Counted from the stretch's first letter, positions 52,281-60,706 are shown. The stretch: DNA of 64,000 nt from Clostridiales bacterium (GCA_004557735.1 SFFV01000004.1:1-64000), one strand, 5' to 3'. The notes: a model not told the origin generated them from the letters alone. Program-made: numbers and translations.

Positions 52281-52322
52281 AAAAAAGTTCCGAAAAGAGT
52301 CTCTCTTTCCGGAACTTTTTTT
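52281..52322 (+). terminator. Terminator after proS and tautomerase genes
   Basis: AAAAAAGTTCCG/CGGAACTTTTTTT with an inner AAAGAG/CTCTTT stem. Confidence 0.8.
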
Positions 52323-52381
52323 CCAGTGCCGCCGTCTTAGTATTAGAAGCATACAATAAACTTTTGAAGGAGGTACACCCG

Positions 52382-53479
52382 ATGAAAAGGACAACGAAGT
52401 TCCTTGCGCTTGCGCTCGCGCTTGTGCTTGCGCTCGGTCTCGCCGGATGCGGAGCGAAAACGGCGAGCATGACCGATTCTTACTACAGCGAAAGAATCAG
52501 CAGCGCCCCCATGGAGGAGGCAAGGCCGGACACGCCGATGGAATCGGAGTCGATGCCGTCGCCCGCCAGCGCCCCCGGAGGTTTCGGCAATCTTGCCGCT
52601 GAGGACGGCGGCTTCTATGAGGAAGATGTCAGAGACACGGCAGCCGATATCGCCGACATGAGCGAGAAGATCATCTACAGCGCCGACGCGACGCTCGAAA
52701 CGACCGAGTTTGATTATTCGATCGAGGAGATCCGCGCACTTGTCAAAGAGCTGGGCGGCTTTATGGAGAGCTCGACCATTTCCGGCAACAACTACTATAG
52801 CATCTCCCGCGGCAATACGGGCGGGCACTATGCGTCCTTCCTCATCCGTGTGCCGAGCGACAAGTTCTCCGTGCTAACCGGCTCCCTCTCCGAATTCGGC
52901 AACGTTCCCTACTGCAACACATACATGCAGAACGTGACGATGGAATATTACGACGCGCAGAGCCGTCTCGAGGCATACAAAACGCAGGAGACGCGCCTTC
53001 TCGAAATGCTCGCCGTCGCCGAGTCGGTCGAGGATATGCTCGCCATTCAGCAGCAGCTCACCGATGTGCAGTACGAGATCGATTCCCTCTCCGGCCGGCT
53101 TCGCTACTACGACCATCAGGTAAGCTATTCCACCGTGTCGCTCGATGTGACCGAAGTACGCGAGTATACGCCCGAGCCGACAATTACGCTCACCTACTGG
53201 CAGCGCATGACCCGCGGCTTTGCCGAGTCGCTCAAAAATGTGGGCGGGTTTTTCCAGGACCTGTTCCTCTGGTTCGTGACAAGCCTGCCGTGGCTTGTGC
53301 CTCTCGCGGCGGTCATCGTCCTGATCGCGTGGCTCGTCCGCCGCAGCGTGAAAAACCGTCCGGAACGCGCCGCGAAGCGCGCCGCCCGGCGCGCCGCCAA
53401 AGCCGAAAGGAAGGCGCAGAGAGCCGCCGCAAAGAGCGCTCCCCCCGCCGAGGATACGGCGAAAAACGACGAAAAGTAA
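52382..53479 (+). CDS. DUF4349 family lipoprotein
   Basis: A 365-residue protein with a lipobox (LALGLAGC), an unstructured ~60-residue linker, then the DUF4349 domain: KIIYSADATLETTEFDYSIE, FLIRVPSDKFSVLTGSLSEF, a helical hairpin (YYDAQSRLEAYKTQETRLLE) and YYDHQVSYSTVSLDV. One C-terminal membrane helix and a Lys/Arg/Ala-rich cytoplasmic tail complete it. Function unknown; DUF4349 proteins are envelope proteins. AAGGAGG lies 8 bases before the ATG. Confidence 0.88.
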   Translation: MKRTTKFLALALALVLALGLAGCGAKTASMTDSYYSERISSAPMEEARPDTPMESESMPSPASAPGGFGNLAAEDGGFYEEDVRDTAADIADMSEKIIYSADATLETTEFDYSIEEIRALVKELGGFMESSTISGNNYYSISRGNTGGHYASFLIRVPSDKFSVLTGSLSEFGNVPYCNTYMQNVTMEYYDAQSRLEAYKTQETRLLEMLAVAESVEDMLAIQQQLTDVQYEIDSLSGRLRYYDHQVSYSTVSLDVTEVREYTPEPTITLTYWQRMTRGFAESLKNVGGFFQDLFLWFVTSLPWLVPLAAVIVLIAWLVRRSVKNRPERAAKRAARRAAKAERKAQRAAAKSAPPAEDTAKNDEK

Positions 53480-53491
53480 TCCTTCCCCCTG

Positions 53492-53523
53492 CGCCCCGGC
53501 GGAAACCGCCGGGGCGTTTTTTT
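53492..53523 (+). terminator. Terminator after the DUF4349 gene
   Basis: CGCCCCGGCGG/CCGCCGGGGCG with an AAA loop and a T7 run. Confidence 0.92.
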
Positions 53524-53579
53524 GCTGACGCGGCAGGGAAAATCCGCCAAAAAATCCGAGGTTTTTTCGTCAATTTCCC

Positions 53580-53608
53580 TTGACCGGACAGGCGGTTTGT
53601 GTTATATT
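53580..53608 (+). promoter_or_regulatory. Promoter of the rpmG-secE-nusG-rplKA operon
   Basis: TTGACC and TATATT with a 17-base spacer; transcription would start near 53615. Confidence 0.7.
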
Positions 53609-53641
53609 AACTCTACCTGTCGGTCGAGAGGTTTATTTTTT

Positions 53642-53719
53642 ATGCTCTTTCGGCCCATACAGGGAGGCATACGCGCGCGGAAAGCGCTGCGTAAATATTA
53701 CAAGGAGGTGCCGAAATAA
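53642..53719 (+). CDS. Candidate 25-residue leader peptide upstream of rpmG
   Basis: ATG 53642 with GAGAGG ten bases upstream opens a 25-codon frame MLFRPIQGGIRARKALRKYY-KEVPK, very basic, whose stop overlaps the rpmG start as TAATG; the AAGGAGG for rpmG lies inside it. It would be the first frame in the operon transcript. Coding is unproven. Confidence 0.35.
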   Translation: MLFRPIQGGIRARKALRKYYKEVPK

Positions 53720-53883
53720 TGGCGAAAGCAGGTTCGCGGATCAAGATCACCCTGAGATGCAGCGAGTGCAAGCAGCGGAACTACAACACCATGAAGAACA
53801 AGAAAAATTCTCCCGAAAAGCTCGAGATGAATAAGTATTGCCCCTTCTGCCGCAAGCACGCCAAGCACGTCGAAACGAAGTAA
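53719..53883 (+). CDS. rpmG: 50S ribosomal protein L33 (bL33)
   Basis: A 54-residue protein, MAKAGSRIKITLRCSECKQR..., with two CxxC pairs (CSEC, CPFC) that form the zinc-binding version of L33. AAGGAGG lies about 10 bases upstream of the ATG. It is the first well-supported gene of the rpmG-secE-nusG order typical of Firmicutes. Confidence 0.95.
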   Translation: MAKAGSRIKITLRCSECKQRNYNTMKNKKNSPEKLEMNKYCPFCRKHAKHVETK

Positions 53884-53910
53884 TGACGGACGTGAGAAAG
53901 GATGCATCCA

Positions 53911-54180
53911 ATGGCTAACGAAGAAAAGAAACCCGCCGCCCCTCAGACGAAGGGCGCAGCCGTCAAGCGGACGGACAAAAAGCCCGGCTTTTTCAAGCGC
54001 GTTGCCAAGTGGTTCCGCGAAATGAGAAGCGAGCTGAAAAAAGTCGTCTGGCCCACCCCCAAGCAGTTCGGCAAGAACACGCTGGTCGCGCTGGTCTTTA
54101 TGGCCGCCGCCGCCCTCGTGCTCTGGGGCTTTGACTCTCTGGCCAAGGCCGCTGTCGAAGCGCTGATCACATTGGTGTAA
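53911..54180 (+). CDS. secE: Preprotein translocase subunit SecE
   Basis: An 89-residue protein with a charged N-terminus, then RVAKWFREMRSELKKVVWPT, the conserved SecE amphipathic helix, and one membrane helix (LVALVFMAAAALVLWGFD). The second ATG is preferred because the first overlaps the ribosome binding site. It clamps SecY in the translocon. It precedes nusG by 5 bases. Confidence 0.95.
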   Translation: MANEEKKPAAPQTKGAAVKRTDKKPGFFKRVAKWFREMRSELKKVVWPTPKQFGKNTLVALVFMAAAALVLWGFDSLAKAAVEALITLV

Positions 54181-54185
54181 GCCGG

Positions 54186-54713
54186 ATGGCAGAGAACGCA
54201 AAATGGTATGTGGTCCACACATACTCCGGTTATGAGAACACGGTAGCCGCTTCCATTATGAAGGCGGCGGAAAACCGCCAGATGCAGGATCTCATCCAGG
54301 AGGTCAACATTCCCCTGGAGACGGTCGTTGAGCATACCGACGGCGGTGACAAGGAAGTCGAGCGCAAGGTGTTTCCCGGCTATGTGCTGGTAAAAATGGT
54401 GCTAACGGACGAAAGCTGGCACCTCGTGCGCAACAGCCGCGGCTGCACCGGCTTTGTCGGCTCCGACGGAAAGCCCGTTCCTCTGACCGAGCAGGAGATC
54501 CTCGATCTCGGTGTGGAGCGCAGAGAGATTTCCGTGGGCTTCGAGCTTGGCGACACCGTCAAGGTCATCGACGGCCCGCTGGAAGGTTTCCTCGGCACGG
54601 TGGACGAGATCGACCCCGAGGGGAACAGCGTCCGCCTCATCGTCTCCATGTTCGGCAGGGAGACGCCGATCGATCTGGAACTCGATCAGGTCGAACCGGT
54701 AAAAGAAGAATAA
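54186..54713 (+). CDS. nusG: Transcription termination/antitermination protein NusG
   Basis: A 175-residue protein. The NGN domain shows KWYVVHTYSGYENTVAASIM and RKVFPGYVLVKMVLTDESWH, and a KOW domain follows (GDTVKVIDGPLEGFLGTVDE). It binds RNA polymerase and couples it to ribosomes or to Rho. The length and order are standard. Confidence 0.96.
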   Translation: MAENAKWYVVHTYSGYENTVAASIMKAAENRQMQDLIQEVNIPLETVVEHTDGGDKEVERKVFPGYVLVKMVLTDESWHLVRNSRGCTGFVGSDGKPVPLTEQEILDLGVERREISVGFELGDTVKVIDGPLEGFLGTVDEIDPEGNSVRLIVSMFGRETPIDLELDQVEPVKEE

Positions 54714-54731
54714 TTCTGGAGGTGCTTAATA

Positions 54732-55157
54732 ATGGCACAGAAAATAGTTGGCTATGTCAGATTCCAGGTTCCCGCCGGCAAAGCGACTCCGGCTCCCCCC
54801 GTGGGCCCGGCTCTCGGTCAGTACGGCGTGAACATTTCCCAGTTCACCAAGGACTTTAACGAGCGTACCAAGGGCGATATGGGTCTTATGATCCCGGTCG
54901 TCATCACCGTTTACGCCGACCGCAGCTTCACCTTTATCACCAAAACGCCCCCCGCGGCTCTGCTGATCAAGAAGGCCTGCGGCATCGAGACCGCCTCCGG
55001 CGTGCCTCAGCGTGACAAGGTTGCCACCATCAGCAAGGAAGATGTCCGCAAGATCGCCGAGCAGAAAATGCGCGATCTCAACTGCACCGACATCGAGTCC
55101 GCCGTCAGTATGATCGCCGGTACCTGCCGCTCCATGGGCGTCGTCGTCGGCGACTGA
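54732..55157 (+). CDS. rplK: 50S ribosomal protein L11 (uL11)
   Basis: A 141-residue protein with the N-terminal Pro-rich PAGKATPAPPVGPALGQYGV and the RNA-binding C-terminal domain (ISKEDVRKIAEQKMRDLNC). It shapes the GTPase-associated centre of 23S rRNA. GGAGG precedes the ATG. Confidence 0.97.
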   Translation: MAQKIVGYVRFQVPAGKATPAPPVGPALGQYGVNISQFTKDFNERTKGDMGLMIPVVITVYADRSFTFITKTPPAALLIKKACGIETASGVPQRDKVATISKEDVRKIAEQKMRDLNCTDIESAVSMIAGTCRSMGVVVGD

Positions 55158-55167
55158 GCCGGCAAAC

Positions 55168-55197
55168 GTGGGAGGAAGTAACCTTCCGAAAAACCAC
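55168..55197 (+). promoter_or_regulatory. Probable L1-binding mRNA element upstream of rplA
   Basis: GTGG/CCAC and GGAAG/CTTCC helices separated by an asymmetric internal loop lie just before rplA. A similar GTGGGAGG...CCAC element recurs in rplK-rplA spacers of Firmicutes as I recall it, and it resembles the L1 site on 23S rRNA. Autoregulation by L1 is inferred. Confidence 0.5.
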
Positions 55198-55216
55198 ATT
55201 TTAGGAGGATAATGAA

Positions 55217-55909
55217 GTGTTCAGAGGTAAAAATTATAAAGAGAGCACGAAGCTCATCGATAAAAGCACCCAGTATGAGCCTGCCGAGGCTTTCGAGCTT
55301 GTCACCAAGACCGCCAAGGCGAAGTTCGACGAGACCGTCGAGCTGCATGTGAAGCTCGGCGTTGACTCCCGCCACGCTGACCAGCAGGTTCGCGGCGCCA
55401 TCGTCCTGCCCAACGGCACCGGCAAGAGCGTCAAGGTCCTTGTGTTCTGCAAGCCGGAGCGCGAAGAAGAGTGCAAGGAAGCCGGCGCGGATTACGTCGG
55501 CGGTATGGAGCTCGTCCAGAAGATCCAGGGCGAGAACTGGTTCGATTTCGACGTCGTCATCGCCAGCCCGGACATGATGGGCGTTGTCGGCCGTCTCGGT
55601 AAGGTTCTCGGCCCCAAGGGTCTCATGCCCTCCCCCAAGGCCGGCACCGTGACTCCCAATCTGCCGCAGGCTATCAAGGAGTCCAAGGCCGGTAAGATCG
55701 AGTACCGTCTCGACAAGACCAACATCATCCACTGCCCCATCGGCAAGGCTTCCTTTGGTGCGGAGAAGCTGCTTGAGAACTACACCGCTCTTATCACCGC
55801 CATCCTGCGCGCGAAGCCTGCGACCGCAAAGGGCCAGTATATCCGCAGCTGCGTGACCGCCACCACCATGGGCCCCGGCATCAAGATCAACGCCCAGAAG
55901 CAGCTCTGA
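55217..55909 (+). CDS. rplA: 50S ribosomal protein L1 (uL1)
   Basis: A 230-residue protein starting with GTG 55217, 8 bases after GGAGG. The L1 blocks are KFDETVELHVKLGVDSRHAD, VIASPDMMGVVGRLGKVLGP, KGLMPSPKAGTVT and KGQYIRSCVTATTMGPGIKI. A terminator follows directly, so rplJ/rplL are not in this operon copy. Confidence 0.97.
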   Translation: MFRGKNYKESTKLIDKSTQYEPAEAFELVTKTAKAKFDETVELHVKLGVDSRHADQQVRGAIVLPNGTGKSVKVLVFCKPEREEECKEAGADYVGGMELVQKIQGENWFDFDVVIASPDMMGVVGRLGKVLGPKGLMPSPKAGTVTPNLPQAIKESKAGKIEYRLDKTNIIHCPIGKASFGAEKLLENYTALITAILRAKPATAKGQYIRSCVTATTMGPGIKINAQKQL

Positions 55910-55925
55910 TTTCGGACAACGAAAT

Positions 55926-55959
55926 AAAAATCGCCGAATGGAATATTCGGCGATTTTTT
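55926..55959 (+). terminator. Terminator after rplA
   Basis: AAATCGCCGAAT/ATTCGGCGATTT with a 5-base loop and a T-run. Confidence 0.9.
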
Positions 55960-56053
55960 ATTTACAATTTGTTCAAGATAGTTTCAGTTTCTTTTCAGAA
56001 ATCCATGGTAGGATGCAGTCAAAAGATGAAAATCAAAACAAGAGGTGTTTTCC

Positions 56054-57436
56054 ATGTACGAGAACAACAATCCCAATTCCGATAGCGAAAGCAGCACTTA
56101 CCGGTATACGCCGGAGCGCGGCACGCAGAGCATTTACACCGGCGGCTCGCAGAGCGGGTATATCCCCGGCAGCGATTCGGCCGTTCCTCCCGAGCCGCCC
56201 AAGCCGCCAAAGAACAGGAAGGGCCTCACCGCCGGAAAAATCATCGCCATCGCGCTCGCGTGCTCGCTGCTCGGCGGCTGTCTCGGCGTCGGCGCAACGA
56301 TCCTGCTGCGGGACAATAAGACCGACACCTCCGCCACGACCGTGTATGTCGGCGAGCGCCAGACCGAAACAGTGAACTCCGTGCGCACCGACACCTCTGA
56401 GAAGCTCTCTCCGCGCGATGTGTACGCACAGAACGTGAACTCTACCGTCGGCATCACGACCTCGATCACAACAAACTATTGGGGCTATCAGACGACGAGC
56501 GCCGCTTCCGGATCCGGCTTTATTCTGACCGACGACGGCTATATTCTCACGAACTACCACGTAATCGAAAACTCCAGCAGCATACAGGTAACGACCTACG
56601 ACAACACCGCCTACAGCGCGGCAATCGTCGGCTACGACGAGAGCAACGACATTGCCGTACTCAAGGTTGACGCCGTCGGCCTCACGCCGGTCGTGCTCGG
56701 CAGCTCCGATGATCTCCATGTCGGCGACGAGGTCATGGCGATCGGCAATCCGCTTGGCGAACTGACGTTCTCGCTCACGGTCGGCTATGTGAGCGCGCTT
56801 GACCGTGAGGTCACGCTCTCCTCCGGCACGACGATGGATCTTATCCAGACCGACGCTGCCATCAACTCCGGCAACTCCGGCGGCGCGCTCTTCAACAGCT
56901 ACGGCGAGGTCGTCGGCATCACGAACGCGAAATACAGCTCCTCCTCTTCCTCGGGCAGCGCGTCCATTGACAACATCGGCTTTGCCATTCCGATCAACCA
57001 TGTGAAAAACATTGTCACGAGCATCATTGAAAAAGGCTACATTGTCAAGCCGTATATCGGCGTTTCCGTCACGAGCGTGAGCAGCGAAATGGTCAGCTAC
57101 GGTCTCCCGCAGGGCGCGGCAGTCAAGGTCGTCGGCGAAAACAGTCCGGCGGAGAAAAGCGGCTTGAAAGTCAACGACATCATCACCGCCATCAACGGCG
57201 ACGCGATCACGACGAGCGGCGAGCTTGTCAAGATCGTCTCCGCCTGTCAGCCCGGCGATGAGATTACGCTCACTGTCTACCGGCAGGGGGAGAGCGAACA
57301 GTTTACGCTTACGCTTACCGTCGGCGAGCAGCAGAAGAGCGCGCTGGCGGATCCCACTTCCTCCTCCGCGCAGCAGCAGTCCCCCGGCTCCTACGGCCCC
57401 TTCCCGTTCGGCTTCGGCTATGGTTACGGCGGATAA
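56054..57436 (+). CDS. htrA: HtrA/DegP-like serine protease
   Basis: A 460-residue protein: a disordered N-terminus, one membrane helix at ~61-82 (KIIAIALACSLLGGCLGVGA), then a trypsin-like domain with the triad His in LTNYHVIENS (~168), Asp in SNDIAVLKVD (~198) and Ser in NSGNSGGALFN (~275). A single PDZ domain follows (KPYIGVSVTS, SPAEKSGLKVNDIITAINGD) and a Gly/Tyr tail. It should degrade misfolded exported proteins. ATG 56054 follows GAGGTG. No two-component regulator is adjacent. Confidence 0.95.
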   Translation: MYENNNPNSDSESSTYRYTPERGTQSIYTGGSQSGYIPGSDSAVPPEPPKPPKNRKGLTAGKIIAIALACSLLGGCLGVGATILLRDNKTDTSATTVYVGERQTETVNSVRTDTSEKLSPRDVYAQNVNSTVGITTSITTNYWGYQTTSAASGSGFILTDDGYILTNYHVIENSSSIQVTTYDNTAYSAAIVGYDESNDIAVLKVDAVGLTPVVLGSSDDLHVGDEVMAIGNPLGELTFSLTVGYVSALDREVTLSSGTTMDLIQTDAAINSGNSGGALFNSYGEVVGITNAKYSSSSSSGSASIDNIGFAIPINHVKNIVTSIIEKGYIVKPYIGVSVTSVSSEMVSYGLPQGAAVKVVGENSPAEKSGLKVNDIITAINGDAITTSGELVKIVSACQPGDEITLTVYRQGESEQFTLTLTVGEQQKSALADPTSSSAQQQSPGSYGPFPFGFGYGYGG

Positions 57437-57448
57437 GGCTTTAATTGG

Positions 57449-57484
57449 AAAAAGGCTCTGTTTCAACGGAAACAGAGCCTTTTC
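57449..57484. terminator. Bidirectional terminator between htrA and DUF364 gene
   Basis: AAAAGGCTCTGTTTC/GAAACAGAGCCTTTT stem with a 4-base loop. Confidence 0.88.
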
Positions 57485-58234
57485 TTATTTGCGGAGCACG
57501 GATTTTCCCATGTGCTTCCATGTGTCCTTGTGGCCGCCGCAGCGCGCGGCCTTCCGGCAGCCGGATATGTCCCAGCAGAGCGTGCCGAAAAGCGCCGTTA
57601 CGCCGTAGTCAAACCAGATCGGCGATACCGGAACGCTCGGCCCGCTCAATGCTACGATCTCCGAATTGCGGCAGAGTTCGAGGATGTGCGGCATCGTGCC
57701 GTTCGTGAGCGCCATGCCGGTAATGACAACGACGTCCGAGCCGGGGATCAGCCGGTCCTCCTCCCACTCCGGGTAGTCGCCGGGGCGCGGTTCCCTTTCA
57801 AATACGCGCAGCTCCCGCATGCCCGCGAGCTTTTCGCCGCCGTGGAAGTGACCGACCGTAGAAACGATCTTTCCGGCGCACTCCGGCTCCAGCGTGCGGA
57901 ACACGTCGCCCTCGTCGATCTCCGGCGGATAAAGCGTAGCGCCGAGAGCCTCCATGCTCTCGCGCCGGTTAAACCATGCGTTCACCGCCGCGCAGCCGAG
58001 CGCCGAGAGCGCCGTATCGTCCGAGCCAAGCTGCGCTGCAAGATCGCGCAGCGGCCTCCCCAGCCAATCGGTGCAGACGGCCGCGTCGCCGTACGGCTTT
58101 TTCCCCGGGAGCGGGAGCGAGGCGAGCCCCGCGCCGCCTTCCGTTTCCACATATGCCTGATACCGCCCGCGCACCGCCATTCTGACGCGCAAGTGCGCCG
58201 GAACGGAGGATATAAACGCTTCATATAGATCCAT
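57485..58234 (-). CDS. DUF364 (putative heavy-metal chelation) domain protein
   Basis: A 249-residue protein with the DUF4213-like N-terminal half and the DUF364 C-terminal half: STVGHFHGGEKLAGMRELRV, PGSDVVVITGMALTNGTMPH, then a final SGPSVPVSPIWFDYGVTALF with aromatic tail. The family resembles Rossmann-like proteins near nitrogenase or molybdenum genes and is thought to bind metal. Here it is divergent from xdhC, which supports a link to molybdoenzyme maturation. Confidence 0.82.
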   Translation of the reverse strand: MDLYEAFISSVPAHLRVRMAVRGRYQAYVETEGGAGLASLPLPGKKPYGDAAVCTDWLGRPLRDLAAQLGSDDTALSALGCAAVNAWFNRRESMEALGATLYPPEIDEGDVFRTLEPECAGKIVSTVGHFHGGEKLAGMRELRVFEREPRPGDYPEWEEDRLIPGSDVVVITGMALTNGTMPHILELCRNSEIVALSGPSVPVSPIWFDYGVTALFGTLCWDISGCRKAARCGGHKDTWKHMGKSVLRK

Positions 58235-58246
58235 ACGGATTGAACC

Positions 58247-58275
58247 TTGCCTTTCTGTTTTCGTCGGAGTATAAT
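58247..58275 (+). promoter_or_regulatory. xdhC promoter
   Basis: TTGCCT and TATAAT with a 17-base spacer, 52 bases before ATG 58328. Confidence 0.65.
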
Positions 58276-58327
58276 CGAACTAAGTATACAGGAATTTACC
58301 TCATACCACAAGTCAGGAGGAACCGCC

Positions 58328-59365
58328 ATGCGAAGGATTTTTTCCAAGCTGCTTTATGAAATCGAAGAAGAGCGCAGCGTTATGCTCGTAACTGTCGTCG
58401 CCGACCGCGGCAGCGCGCCGCGCGGCGCCGGCGCCGCGATGCTTGTCGGCGAGAAGGGCCGCATCACCGGCACGATCGGCGGCGGCGCCGTGGAATACCA
58501 GTCGGAGAAAAAGGCGATGGAGCTTTTGAAAACCGGCGGGAGCGCCGTGCATGAGTTTGTGCTCCGTCCCAACGAGAAAGAGGACATCGGCATGCAGTGC
58601 GGCGGCGACGTTACGGTGCTCTTTGAGTATGTGAGTGCCGACGATCTTCGATGGAGCCTGCTCGCGGGCGCCGTGTGCGACCGCATCGAGGCGGGCAGGC
58701 ACGGCTGGCTCGTTCTCCCGCTCGACGGCAGCGTGCCGAGCCTTTACGGTGAAGAAGGTCTGCTCTGCGGCGAGGGCGTCAGTGAAGAGGAGTGCGCCGC
58801 GCTCTGTGCGGCGCACACCGTTGTCACAAGCCGCTATTACGCCGAGCCGTTGCCGCTCTTTAACCGCGTTGTGATCTTCGGCGGCGGACATATCGCGCAG
58901 GCACTCACGCCGATGCTCGGCGCGGTCGATTTTCGCTGCGTGGTGCTTGACGACCGCCCCGCCTTTGCCGACATTTCTCTCTTCCCGGGCGCCGAGGCCG
59001 CCATGCTGTGCGACTATGATAACATCGGCGAGACCGTAACGCTTACCGCGGAAGACTATGTCGTTGTCATGACGAACGGTCATTCCGGCGATCTTGCGAT
59101 CGAGGAGCAGGTGCTCCGCTTGCCGCACGCCTATCTCGGCGTCGTCGGCTCGCGCAGCAAAATCGCATTCGTCAACAAAACGCTCATGGACCGCGGCATC
59201 CCGGAGGATGCGCTCCGGAAAGTCCATACGCCGATCGGCACGCCCATCCGCGCCGTGACCCCGGCGGAGATCGCCGTGAGCATTCTCGGCGAGCTGATAT
59301 GCTGCCGCGCCGAGATCCGCGAGGGCGAAATGCCCGCGCACCACGGCTGTCCGATGCACGGATAA
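58328..59365 (+). CDS. xdhC: XdhC/CoxI family molybdenum cofactor maturation protein
   Basis: A 345-residue protein. The N-terminal XdhC-CoxI domain reads VVADRGSAPRGAGAAMLVGE and ITGTIGGGAVEYQSEKKAME; the C-terminal Rossmann domain reads VVIFGGGHIAQALTPMLG and VVGSRSKIAFVNKTLMDRG. XdhC proteins insert sulfurated cofactor into xanthine dehydrogenase-type enzymes. No such hydroxylase is present in the window. GGAGG lies 6 bases before the ATG. Confidence 0.9.
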   Translation: MRRIFSKLLYEIEEERSVMLVTVVADRGSAPRGAGAAMLVGEKGRITGTIGGGAVEYQSEKKAMELLKTGGSAVHEFVLRPNEKEDIGMQCGGDVTVLFEYVSADDLRWSLLAGAVCDRIEAGRHGWLVLPLDGSVPSLYGEEGLLCGEGVSEEECAALCAAHTVVTSRYYAEPLPLFNRVVIFGGGHIAQALTPMLGAVDFRCVVLDDRPAFADISLFPGAEAAMLCDYDNIGETVTLTAEDYVVVMTNGHSGDLAIEEQVLRLPHAYLGVVGSRSKIAFVNKTLMDRGIPEDALRKVHTPIGTPIRAVTPAEIAVSILGELICCRAEIREGEMPAHHGCPMHG

Positions 59366-59396
59366 GCAGCGGCTATCCCACAAATAAGAGCATATG

Positions 59397-59431
59397 ATCA
59401 TCCCCCGCAGGCGCTGCCCGCGGGGGATGAT
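59397..59431. terminator. Bidirectional terminator between xdhC and the binding-protein gene
   Basis: ATCATCCCCCGC/GCGGGGGATGAT stem across an 11-base loop. A T-run is lacking. Confidence 0.7.
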
Positions 59432-59448
59432 CCGTTTCGAGAGTCTTT

Positions 59449-60558
59449 TTACTTTCCGAACATGGCCGCGGCTTCCTCCGCAGTCAGGTCGTAGTTCCAG
59501 AGCAGCTTGTAGATCTCCTGCGCCTTCGCGGTCATGTCGTAGTCATAGACCTCCGGGTACAGCAGATTTCCGAGCCACCACACGCCGAGAATCATGTTCA
59601 TGGACGGGGGCGCGGACATCCAGCAGTAGGGATCGCACGGCACGGTATAGACCTTGCCGCTCTGCACCGCGCGCAGCTCCTGCCACGCGGCTTCCGTTTC
59701 AATGATCTCCAGAGCCGCCGCATCCGTCACAAGGACAACGTCGGGATCAAAGTTATAGAGCTGCTCCATGTTAATCATGTTGCCGCCGCCCTTGCTGGTG
59801 ACATCCTCGACCGCAACGGCGTTCTTCGCGCCGACGATGCCGAGCACCTGCGCCTGGGAGGAGCCCTCGGCGTTCGTTCCGAGAGGATCCGCGCCGGAGC
59901 TGTACAGAACCGAAATCATCTCCTCTTCGCTGATTTTCGCACGGTTTTCGGCCGCCATGGTCATGGTCTCCTCAGCAAGCCCGGCAAGCTTTTCGCCGCG
60001 TTCTTCCTTGCCGAGAATGGCGCCGAGCGAGCGGAAGGCGTCCGCCATGTGGGCGAGGTCCGCTTCAATGAAGACGCAGGGCAGACCGGTCTGCTCCTGA
60101 AGAGCTGTCAGGTCGTCCGCAATGGAGCTTTTGAAATCGCCGAGGTCGATGATGACCTCCGCGCCGGTGGCGAGCAGCTCTTCCAGATTGAGCGTTGCCT
60201 TGCCGCCGTAAAGCTGGCCGGTTACAGGCAGCTCGGCAATGCCGTCGTAGAGATACGGGATCTGGTTTTCATTGAGATCCGTGCCGACGCAAACGAGCTT
60301 CTCGGGCGCAAACGCCGCAAGGATCATCGTGGCGACCGTGCCGCCGGGAGCGATCTTCGTGATGTTGGCGGGGAGCTCAACTTCGCGTCCGCTCGAATCG
60401 GTGAATATGACCGTTTCGGCCGCGGGCTCTTCCGCCGGCGCTTCCGCTGCCGCCGGCTCTTCTGTCACCGCGGGCGTGGGCGTCGGTTCCGCCGCGCCGC
60501 ACGCGGCAAGGCTGAACAGCATCAGCAGCGCAAGCAACAGGGCAGGTGTTTTTTTCAT
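59449..60558 (-). CDS. ABC transporter substrate-binding lipoprotein (metal/corrinoid type)
   Basis: A 369-residue lipoprotein (lipobox LFSLAAC) with a Pro/Thr/Ala/Glu linker and a PF01497-type fold: FTDSSGREVELPANITKIAP, LVCVGTDLNENQIPYLYDGI, LNLEELLATGAEVIIDLGDF and a C-terminal LWNYDLTAEEAAAMFGK. The group binds iron-chelates, corrinoids or oxyanions; no permease or ATPase is adjacent, so it borrows partners. Its position next to XdhC raises molybdate/tungstate as a possibility, unproven. GAGGAG precedes the ATG. Confidence 0.82.
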   Translation of the reverse strand: MKKTPALLLALLMLFSLAACGAAEPTPTPAVTEEPAAAEAPAEEPAAETVIFTDSSGREVELPANITKIAPGGTVATMILAAFAPEKLVCVGTDLNENQIPYLYDGIAELPVTGQLYGGKATLNLEELLATGAEVIIDLGDFKSSIADDLTALQEQTGLPCVFIEADLAHMADAFRSLGAILGKEERGEKLAGLAEETMTMAAENRAKISEEEMISVLYSSGADPLGTNAEGSSQAQVLGIVGAKNAVAVEDVTSKGGGNMINMEQLYNFDPDVVLVTDAAALEIIETEAAWQELRAVQSGKVYTVPCDPYCWMSAPPSMNMILGVWWLGNLLYPEVYDYDMTAKAQEIYKLLWNYDLTAEEAAAMFGK

Positions 60559-60610
60559 GGATGTTCTCCTCTCGTTATATTCTCTTATAAGAATATTTTC
60601 ATGCGAGATA

Positions 60611-60639
60611 AATATAACAAATCCTTTTCGTTCTGTCAA
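60611..60639 (-). promoter_or_regulatory. Promoter for the binding-protein gene
   Basis: TTGACA and TATATT with a 17-base spacer on the minus strand; its -35 directly abuts the -35 of the divergent promoter. Confidence 0.7.
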
Positions 60640-60668
60640 TTGCTTTTCCCGCGCTGATATAGTATGGT
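60640..60668 (+). promoter_or_regulatory. Promoter for the barnase-like gene
   Basis: TTGCTT and TATGGT with a 17-base spacer, back to back with the minus-strand promoter. Confidence 0.5.
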
Positions 60669-60706
60669 ATGCATGATATCGTCGGAAAACATCGGAGGGG
60701 TTTTTT

